This document shows positions 57,139 to 64,000 of a DNA stretch of 64,000 nucleotides, piece after piece. This stretch comes from Hexactinellida sp. DTS-2022 (Eukaryota > Porifera > Hexactinellida), in assembly GCA_028753945.1 (NCBI GenBank), contig JAPNXP010000010.1, positions 2,917,042 through 2,981,041 of the forward strand, written 5' to 3'. Positions within the stretch are counted from its first letter, which is position 1, and every line of letters begins with the position of its first letter. A program made the translations under genes and the position numbers. The notes under the pieces are model-generated. The model had not been told where the DNA came from and did no database searches. It saw only the letters and a list, made by a program, of their open reading frames with translations.

Positions 57139-57382
57139 TATCTAAGCCACACAAAAGTATTCGATCAACAGAAATCTTATTTCAGACACAATATACTTCA
57201 TGTAGTGTATTTACGCCTGCTGTTACGGGTTTGGTAAACTCTAATAAATAGCAAATACAAATAAGTATGGAAACTAGACTGTTACTAACTCTAATCTAAT
57301 AAGTAATCTAGATACTAAAGCCGATGGTTCGATATAAAGTCTTGTCTCTAACATCACCCCTTTTCTAAAAGATGTATTGTGT
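57139..57382 (-). repeat. Possible start of the 3' LTR and polypurine tract of the Ty3/gypsy element
   Basis: Immediately after the integrase tail the minus strand reads AGAAAAGGGG, a polypurine tract, followed by TGATGTTAGAGACAAG, consistent with an LTR starting in TG. No matching second LTR was found upstream of gag (61619-62681), so the LTR is inferred from position and the purine tract only. Its other end is not defined. Confidence 0.45.
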
Positions 57383-57667
57383 TTACTTGGGGTGACTGTA
57401 GTCACTTGCGGTCCCATCCCATCCCATGTAGTCTGTGAAGTACTGTGGAGGATTCCTATTCCGGTTTGGGTAACGTCTCTCGTAGCTTGGAGCGCTTTCG
57501 TCAGCCGATATACTAATTTCTTCTGCGGGCTCCCTCTCCTCTGGGTACTCCGTTAGTAAGGGTGATTCTGTCCCTACTTGACTCTGTTCTTCGTCGCCTG
57601 GCTCCTCAATCTCTCCCCTAATTTTTGTACTCTCGGCCAAGGTCAGTTCTAGTCTGGCTCGGGGCAA
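57383..57667 (-). pseudogene. C-terminal tail of the Ty3/gypsy polyprotein
   Basis: A 94-codon frame rich in Glu and Pro, ending with RRYPNRNRNPPQYFTDYMGW. A basic RRYP-R-R-PP segment close to the end is usual in the tails of this group of Ty3/gypsy integrases. It continues the frame through the GPY/F-like region (RFDGPYEVLAR at about 57755-57800). Confidence 0.65.
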
Positions 57668-57669
57668 AT

Positions 57670-58720
57670 CTCCTTCGAATATTTTACATCGGTCTAAATG
57701 TATCCATTTATCCCTTCGAGGCAGTTTAGTTTCACATTCGAGTTTCTTCTCGCCAGAACTTCGTAAGGTCCGTCAAACCTCGGAGCTAGCGAGTCTATCC
57801 GCCTCTGCCTTTTCAGAAATACAAAATCCCCAGTTACCACCCGTGACTCTACTCTTTCCCTGTTGTATCAATTTCTAGCTTTTTATCAAGGTTTTCCTTG
57901 GCAATGGCTTGGAGTTCTGCTTTTTTACTCCTCAAGGCCTCCAAATGTTCCCCATTTGAGTTCACTTCTCCCTCTTCTAGTTCTTTGCACCACGCGTCGA
58001 GGGGACTCGGAGGTTCTCGGCCCTACGTCAGCAAGTGTGGTGACACTCGCGTGGTTAGGTCTACAATTGTAAAAGAACGAAACCTCAGTGAGCAGCGAGG
58101 GCAACGACCCTTTAGGTAGTTCCCAGTCTTGTTGAAGGCAACGGATAACTTGTTTGACCATGCCGATGTTTCTTTCGGCCATGCCGTCTGCTTGTGGTCT
58201 ATACGGCGATGTCCTTCTCTTATTTACCCCTAACTTGCGACAGAACTCCCTAAACGTATCTCCATCTATGTTGTGTCCCTGATCGCTCAGGATATGGCAG
58301 GGGACTCCGTGTCCTCGGTACACCCACCCTTGCTCAAATGCCTCCACCAGCGTCTTAACGTGTTGGTTTCTTAACGGCATGACTTCAATGTGTCGAGTAA
58401 ACAGATCCACCATGAGCAGGAAGTAACGGTATCCATCTTCGGACCATGGGAGCGTGCCTACATCTATTCCTACTGCATACCCCGGTATCCCTTGGTTTCC
58501 TTTCATCTCCCTGATTGGTTGCTTGCCGCTATTGGTGGGTTTTTCCCGGTGGCAAACCAGACAGTTTCGGCAAAAACAGTACCACATCCTTGCTCATATT
58601 CGGCCAATAGAAACATTTTCTTAATGTCTGCAACGTACCGGCTTTCCCGAAGTGATGTTGCGAGTGCACTGTTTTCATCACTTCTTCTCTTAGCGTCCTA
58701 GGTACGACGACTCTACTATC
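57670..58720 (-). pseudogene. Ty3/gypsy integrase
   Basis: The zinc-binding domain has His residues in VHSQHHFGKAGT and Cys residues in CRNCLVC (58550-58680, split by a frameshift). The catalytic core has Asp in AVGIDVGTLP, Asp in ILSDQGHNIDG and Glu in DGMAERNIGMVKQ, giving D,D(35)E-type spacing. The GPY/F-like module follows at about 57755-57860. Integrase inserts the cDNA into host DNA. The long frame is 57925-58587, ending in a frameshifted stretch. Confidence 0.8.
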
Positions 58721-59420
58721 GAAAAGAAGCTTTCCTTCGTTCACTTTCAAATGCACCTGTATCCTTTTAAGTTGCCCGCTCCTATGGATTTGGTTTACCG
58801 TACTTTTTATGACTTCGTCTTTGAGCTGTTCTGACGTTATTCTCTCGGCTAGGTTTTTGGCCTGCTGTGCTAGAAATATATTGCTCTCAAATATCTCTTC
58901 TGAATTTACTTTGCTAAGTTCTGTGACCGTATTTCGACTTAAACAGTCTGCTACGTTGTTCTCGTGACCTGGTCGGGGCTTGATTTCCATTTGCAACCCT
59001 TGCAGTTCAATTAGCCATCTCGCGATTGTCGGTTTAGGCTCTCTTTGAGCTAGTAACCACTTCAGTGGAGAGTGGTCCGTGTGCACAATTACTTTCTCGA
59101 CTCCGTTTAGGTATACGCTCCGCTCCATTTTCTGGTAGCGGCTATAACTGCCCACGTTTCTAACTGGCCCGCTGAATAATTTATTTGGCTGGGGCTGAGT
59201 GCTGATGAGAAGTAATCCAGTGGTTTCACTTTTCCTGTTATCTTGTCCAATTGGCCTAGCACAGCTCCCACGCCGGACCCACACGCGTCTGTTTCGAGGT
59301 AGAATGGTTCTTTCCAGTTTGGGAAGGCTAACACGACTGATTCTCGGGCGAGGGTGCTGCGTAGGCGTAGGAATGCCTCCTCACACCTCTTATCCCATGC
59401 CCATCCCATTCCTCTCCGCG
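58721..59420 (-). pseudogene. Ty3/gypsy RNase H and connection
   Basis: FYLETDACGSGVGAVLGQ (first catalytic Asp) and PLDYFSSALSPSQINYSAG are the start of the RNase H domain (frame 59107-59619). The frame 58529-59284 continues with VIVHTDHSPLKWLLAQREP and IKPRPGHENNVADCLSR. The two frames overlap with a shift near 59120. RNase H degrades the RNA strand during reverse transcription. Confidence 0.78.
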
Positions 59421-60116
59421 TCAGTAGGTAAAGTGGTGAGCCATGTTCTTGATGTAACAGCGATAATAGTTTACTGTGCTTAAGAAGCGTTGGAGCTGCT
59501 TTACATTCTGGGGTCTCGTGAAGTTCTTCAGTCGTTCTAGGTAGCCTCTTAGTGGACTTCTTCCTTCTCTGGATATCCAATGCCCCAGGAACTCGACGGA
59601 CTGGTAGCCTATCTGCCATTTGTCCTTTCTGAGCCTCAGTCCTGCTCCTTCCAGGCTCTCCATTACCTGGGTTACGTGTCGTACGTGTTCTTCGTACGTA
59701 TTCGAATACACTATTATGTCATCTAGGTAACTCTCCACGTTGTCTAGCTGGCCGAGTGCTTGGTCCATCAGCCTTTGGAAGGTTGCCTGACTGTTACAGA
59801 GTCCAAACGGCATTACGATCATTTCATATAGGCCGAGGGGAGTGTGGAACGCGGTTTTTTCTATATCTTGTGCACGTATCGGAATCGTCCAGTACGCGGA
59901 AGCCACATCTAGTTTGGAAAAGTATAGGCTGCCCTATAGCTTGTGAAAGATGCTTTGGGGGTTGGGTAGCCTGTATTCGTCCCGCTTGGTAACGGCATTT
60001 AGCCGACGATAATCCACTGCGAAACGAAGGCTGCCGTCTTTCTTCTTCACTAGCACTACATCAGACGCCCATGGTGAAGAGCTGGGCCGAGTTATCGGGG
60101 GTTCTGTTGCGAGCAT
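59421..60116 (-). pseudogene. Ty3/gypsy reverse transcriptase
   Basis: Frame 59934-60116 carries SSPWASDVVLVKKKDGSLRF and VDYRRLNAVT, then TAG at 59934-59936. Frame 59421-59906 resumes with ASAYWTIPI, LPFGLCNS-type MPFGLCNSQATFQ and the catalytic YLDD box (59719-59730). The order and the LDVASAYWQI-like motif are Ty3/gypsy. The internal stop and the frameshift before RNase H show that the copy is dead. Confidence 0.82.
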
Positions 60117-60150
60117 CTCCGTTAGTTGCTTATTTATTTCTTCTTCCCAC

Positions 60151-60798
60151 CTAGGGGGATCCTCCTGGGCGACTCTTCTGAGGTTGCGAGTATCCGGTTA
60201 TAATAGCGTGTTGCGCGCTTGATGTAGTCCTCGAGGGCTTCTTTGGGTCTTGTGCAAACGCGTGTTCGAATTGCTTGGCTAGTTCCTCAAGTTGTTTACG
60301 CTCAACCTTTGGTAGTTCAGGATTCACCAGAAGGCGGTAACCCTCGTGCGTCATTGTGTCTAGGGTTTCTTCTTGTTTGGCAACTTGGGCGCGTGCCAGA
60401 GGAGTTTCCCCTCTTACTGTTGCTTTGTAGGACTCCCATGTGTTCCCTATTTTGATTCTTCCATTCAACAGGTCAAATGAGATAGTTCCTAACTGCCTCA
60501 TTAGCTGGCGCCCTAATAAGATCGTAGGCTCTTCGCTATCCAGCACTTGTACCTTTTGTATAACTGGTTCGTGAGATCCAACTCTGATACTTGCTTGTGC
60601 ATATCCTAATACTTGGACAGGGTTATTACACAATCCGTAAACTTTGCTCCGTCTCCGTATCATGGTTCGGCTTAACCCTAGGATATCTGCAGTGACTTTG
60701 TCGAGGATGCATGGTGTAGCGCCAGTATCTAGAATGGCATATACTTCTTGCCCTTCGATTAATACTTTAAGTGTGACTGCCTCTTCGCTACCGGACAC
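60151..60798 (-). pseudogene. Ty3/gypsy aspartic protease region
   Basis: A 215-codon frame. AILDTGATPCILD near residue 20 is the catalytic aspartic protease motif (DTGA), and TILLGRQLMRQLG near residue 90 is the second conserved block. The end (HAIITGYSQPQ) resembles the QHxIDTGDxxP linker that precedes RT, then shifts frame near 60150-60190. The protease would cleave the polyprotein. Confidence 0.75.
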
Positions 60799-60861
60799 GG
60801 TGTAAACGTTCTCTCGCCCCGACGTTACTTTGACAGTACTCTCGTCCCTCCCTTTGCTACG

Positions 60862-60960
60862 ACAAACTGCTGTGATGTGTCCCCAGCGGCCGCAATATGA
60901 GCACTTTCTCTGGTGTGGGCATCCGCGTATGAAGTGTCCGAGTTTGCCACAGTTAAAGCA
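60862..60960 (-). pseudogene. Two CCHC zinc knuckles of Gag
   Basis: The minus strand reads CFNCGKLGHFIRGC and CSYCGRWGHITAVC, both C-x2-C-x4-H-x4-C. They bind the RNA genome in nucleocapsids of this class. They lie in a different frame from the preceding gag stretch, which ends at 61067, so at least one frameshift separates them. Confidence 0.85.
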
Positions 60961-61066
60961 TTTGGGTTCTGATCGGACTGACGTTTTCTTACCGGCCTCA
61001 GCCCTGGCCTGTCGTGTCGCGTATACGACATCTTCCTCTCCACTGCTTGGGGCTATGCCTCGTTCA

Positions 61067-61618
61067 TCAGGGAATACTCCACTCGGTTGCTTCTTCCAGT
61101 GTACTTTCTGAGAGAGGACCTCTACATCCCTTGTCTAAAGGAATCCCCTTGTTTACCAGCGACTTTCGGATCTCGGCCGCCATCTTCAGTGCTCCGTCTT
61201 CACCCAGGTCTGCAGCTTGTTGGCTGAGCCATTCTTTTAGCTTGGGTTGTGCTTCCTGAGGTAACTGGGTAATAAGGAAGCGACATACTTGTTTGGGGTT
61301 AAGTCGGGCCATTGTTCCTTCTTCTAAATACCGGGCGAGGAAATCCATAATCATTTCCCCAGGTGGCCAGGTCATTTCCCTAAATCTCTCCGTTGCGGCG
61401 AACTCATCTACCTCTGGGTCCAAATGTTCTATCAGGTACACGAAGGCCTCCTCTAGCGACTGCTGCTCTAATGCTTTTAAGACGACTTTACGCTCTTGTT
61501 CTCCACTACTCACGTAGGCCAGTAGCAGTCTTATTGCCGCTCTTTGTCCGTCTTCGTTTTGCGTTAGTGTAGAGACAGCAGCTTCGAATAAGGGACGCCA
61601 GGACTTGATTGGGTGCAA
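61067..61618 (-). pseudogene. Ty3/gypsy Gag (capsid region)
   Basis: A 183-codon frame, helical and charged, with MTWPPGEMIMDFLARYLEE and CRFLITQLPQEAQPKLKEW, the kind of sequence found in retrotransposon capsid domains before the zinc knuckles. The Met at 61618 is simply the first one in the frame; the conserved N-terminal end appears to be missing, which fits with loss of the 5' part. Confidence 0.65.
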
Positions 61619-62681
61619 CTTCAGTAATAAACACCTCCAAGATTTCGTGGAGTTAGGCTAAAACACTGTATGCACACGTCTAGAACTCGATAAATGATGA
61701 AGATAGACCAAAAGAAACCCAAAATCGGACAATAATTGACAAAGTCTCGGCCAAAATCAGTTATAAGCCAAACCATATGGAGAAAATTGATAACATCACA
61801 GAAGCCTTTTATACTGTAAACAATGCTATTACAGTAGTTACTCTTATGCATACAAGCTATTCCTAATGACTACACAGCTTTATTCGTCTACAAGTGACGA
61901 TTTTGAGGTTTCATGATGAATTCCAATTACACTGTTCATTACGCAATCACAAATTTATCAATTCTATTTTGCTACAATTTTACTGCTTGACTCTGCAAAC
62001 TTGCTATTTTCCACATACCTTATATTATAACAATAAATGACCGTTTGGAAGTAATAATTATATAAAAAATATGGTGATAATAATGAAACATTCCTTTTTA
62101 TAGACATTAATATTAGGCGGACACTACTGTATCTACAAATAGTGAAGCAACTGCTCCTGCACTTGCTTCAATCGGTCATCAAATCTAGATGGTTTATCCT
62201 ATAATTTAAGATTCTTTAAGGAATTTGTTATTCTCTAAATAGCTTGAAATTATAATACAAGGACGAGACGATAGATAAGGTAATGTTTATAACAGGCGTC
62301 GCTGCCACTTATAATACTTTTATTGTCCTATTATCCAAGTCCAAATTCTACCAGAGTATAAATTGAACATAATTATTTGAGTGGTATCATATTCTATAAT
62401 TATTATTACACTATTTAATCCGCTCCACAGCTAATATCTTTCATGTAACTGTATAATTTGGTAAAGCTACACTCCATCCATATGATAAATTATGCAACAA
62501 TTATTTCCAGGAGTAGAATAATCTGTTACAGTTAATTGACAACGTCTCCTTAATTCTAATAATAATCACAAAATTATACTAAGATCAATTACTTAAATGA
62601 GCAATAATACTTTTCTGAAACCGCCTGCTCAGTGTAATCTTTTAAAATTGCGTAGAGCACTATTTCTATTAAAAACTATAT
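61619..62681. other. Non-coding stretch, no gene seen
   Basis: AT-rich sequence. No LTR matching the region next to the polypurine tract at 57350 was found here, and no gene is supported. Confidence 0.4.
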
Positions 62682-63042
62682 TAGGCCATATTAACAAAAT
62701 AACTTATTTATAATCCCCGTCCGTCCCAAAATTCACCCCCGTCCGGATATTTCTTTTAGTATCTTCTGAACCAAATTGTACAAATATTAGCTATAAACTT
62801 GTGTAAAGTACTCCTAATGTATCAATTTTTAATAAGTCATGTATTGAGGGCATTACGTTTAATTATTTGGCATTGTCATGTGAATTCTAATTAAATTTAA
62901 ATTAATATTGTTTAGTATAGGATACTGATACGTGTATTTGCATATTACTGAAATACAAAATAAAATTAAAAATCCCGCCCGCAATCGGTATTTTATGAAA
63001 AAATCTGATTGATAAACAATTAATTTATTTTACCTGGCCTTA
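62682..63042. mobile_element. MITE with TTGTTTATCATCC termini, copy 2
   Basis: Homologous over about 360 bp to 27287-27650 (shared blocks include CTTGTGTAAAGTAC and TTGGCATTGTCATG). The ends are inverted around AGGCCATATTAACAAAAT and AAGGCCAGGTAAAATAAAT. No coding sequence. Confidence 0.65.
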
Positions 63043-63251
63043 TTAATTAACAGTCTTAGTTTAATAATATAAATAAAATTATTAAAACAGATTATTGTCT
63101 AGATAATCGACTTTAGATACGAGTCTGTGCGTATAGAATGTGTTTGCATTGTAATGTGCAAAATTGTCGTTACTAACTAGATATTGTTTCTTCTAGCAAC
63201 CACAGTGCATTCCAAACATTAAATATTGTTACTACGTTAGGAAAAAAATAG

Positions 63252-63258
63252 TATATAA
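63252..63258 (+). promoter_or_regulatory. TATA box before the Merlin transposase
   Basis: TATATAA lies 36 bp upstream of the ATG at 63288, with a short AT-rich leader between. The position suits a core promoter, though in such AT-rich DNA a chance match is possible. Confidence 0.4.
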
Positions 63259-63287
63259 ACACAGATTAATTTTATTCTAAACTTTAA

Positions 63288-63941
63288 ATGGATTACATCC
63301 CATTACAAATCCCAACTATAATTTCCGACATCCCAACTGACTTTCTTCTCCCTCACCTGTATTCTCTAACATCAAACTACCAACACACAATTAACTGGTT
63401 ACGGGATTATGGCCTTTTAGCTCGTGCAATGCAATGCAAATGTGGGGAGGAAATGTATGAGGGTGCCTACGCCAACTCCCAGGATGGTTACAAGTGGAAA
63501 TGTCGCGCATGCAAGAGTTCCTGTTCAATCCGTTTTGGTTCCTTCTTTCATCCTTCCAAACTCTCGCTTACTTCGCTTCTCCAATTCATGTATCTCTGGT
63601 GTGAGGACATTCAGTCACACGCTATTATGGAGAAGCAGTTGCAGTGGGCACCAGCTACTGTTGTTGATTGGAAGAACTTTATGAGGGATATCTGTGTTGA
63701 AGAGATCATGCAAGATGCTGAACCCTTAGGTGGGCCCGGAATTATCGTGGAGATTGATGAATCCAAGTTCGGCAAACGTAAATACAACCGCGGAAGATTA
63801 GTAGTGGGGACTTGGGTTTTTGGAATAGTCGAGAGAGATTCAGGCCGAATGGTTATGTTATGTGTACCAGATAGATCTGCTGCAACTCTGCTACCCCTTA
63901 TCCAGCATTACGTCCTACCTGGCTCCGTAGCAGGGTTCTAA
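63288..63941 (+). CDS. Merlin-family (ISXO2-like) DDE transposase, 3' part missing
   Basis: A 217-codon frame. A zinc ribbon lies at residues 47-80 (CKCGEEM..WKCRACK). The DDE core begins IIVEIDESKFGKRKYNRG at about 150-167, with the first catalytic Asp, followed by WVFGIVERDSG and a region ending VLPGS. This is the ISXO2-like domain of bacterial IS1595 and eukaryotic Merlin. The remaining catalytic residues should follow, but after VLPGS the frame runs into CAGGGTTCTAAAAATG at 63931, apparently the end of a hAT-like MITE. The protein is therefore cut. The first 160 residues have no stop, so the gene was intact until recently. Confidence 0.82.
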   Translation: MDYIPLQIPTIISDIPTDFLLPHLYSLTSNYQHTINWLRDYGLLARAMQCKCGEEMYEGAYANSQDGYKWKCRACKSSCSIRFGSFFHPSKLSLTSLLQFMYLWCEDIQSHAIMEKQLQWAPATVVDWKNFMRDICVEEIMQDAEPLGGPGIIVEIDESKFGKRKYNRGRLVVGTWVFGIVERDSGRMVMLCVPDRSAATLLPLIQHYVLPGSVAGF

Positions 63942-64000
63942 AAATGAGTGTAAAATTTAGGCGCCTTAATTTTGGTCATTCATATCTACTCGCCATATTT
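63931..64000. mobile_element. Left end of a probable hAT-like MITE, cut by the window
   Basis: CAGGGTTCTAAAAATGAG begins in the middle of the Merlin reading frame. CAGGG is the usual start of hAT termini in this window. The preceding eight bases CTCCGTAG would be the TSD; the right copy lies outside the window, so this is not confirmed. Confidence 0.5.

Larger units (their letters stand above)
57340..61618 (-). mobile_element. Ty3/gypsy retrotransposon, 5' LTR missing
   Basis: Gag, zinc knuckles, protease, RT, RNase H, integrase and tail are in the Ty3/gypsy order on the minus strand. The frame is broken in several places (between gag and knuckles, at the protease-RT junction near 60150, by TAG at 59934-59936, between RT, RNase H and integrase). 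GC content is clearly higher than in the surroundings, as expected for a later arrival. No 5' LTR or primer-binding site was found. Confidence 0.8.

Overview
The window looks like intergenic DNA of an AT-rich metazoan, probably an invertebrate. It is built almost entirely of transposable elements in several states of decay. The evidence is the coexistence of animal-type Helitrons with OTU and endonuclease modules, hAT, P-element/THAP, MULE/FLYWCH, Merlin and Ty3/gypsy sequences, many short inverted-repeat elements (MITEs) with clear target-site duplications (TSDs), a long (TG)n microsatellite and a tRNA-like sequence. I found no intact host gene, no rRNA and no CRISPR, and nothing prokaryotic. 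The species cannot be named from this sequence. All identifications are from motifs read by eye; no database search was run.

Layout. 1-13.8 kb holds no recognisable gene: repeats, two pogo-like MITEs (2006-2706, 9532-10041), two copies of a TA-target MITE (5580-6061, 10857-11336), a short non-autonomous Helitron (3757-4574, minus), a 1.06-kb inverted-repeat element (7705-8760) and orphan Helitron 3' ends (near 7641 and 11811). 13.86-19.6 kb (minus) is a decayed Helentron-type Helitron with Rep, helicase, AP-like endonuclease and OTU remnants, broken by a 911-bp palindromic element and a hAT-like MITE. 20.9-23.2 kb (minus) is a ZMYM-like hAT relic with a nested hAT-like MITE. 24.3-27.0 kb (minus) is a THAP/P-element relic. 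27.2-34 kb is repeats and MITEs.

33.9-51.6 kb is the most informative part. Fragments of one uncharacterised multidomain gene family lie in order on the minus strand from 51.6 down to 33.9 kb. They are separated by a foldback element, several MITEs, a 10.1-kb Helitron in + orientation (36392-46494, Rep, PIF1-type helicase and OTU protease) and a FLYWCH-MULE transposase relic ending in an MDM2-like RING finger (46544-48172). A 125-bp inverted copy of the RING coding sequence lies on the other side of the Helitron.

52.5-56 kb holds a hAT (DUF659-type) relic with a MITE inside a MITE. 57.3-61.6 kb (minus) is a Ty3/gypsy element (gag, protease, RT, RNase H, integrase) without a recognisable 5' LTR. 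63.29-63.93 kb (+) is a Merlin (ISXO2-like DDE) transposase with a TATA box, cut by what looks like another hAT terminus just before the window ends. The genes do not form pathways; the biology here is the order of nested insertions, which can be read from the TSDs and interrupted reading frames.
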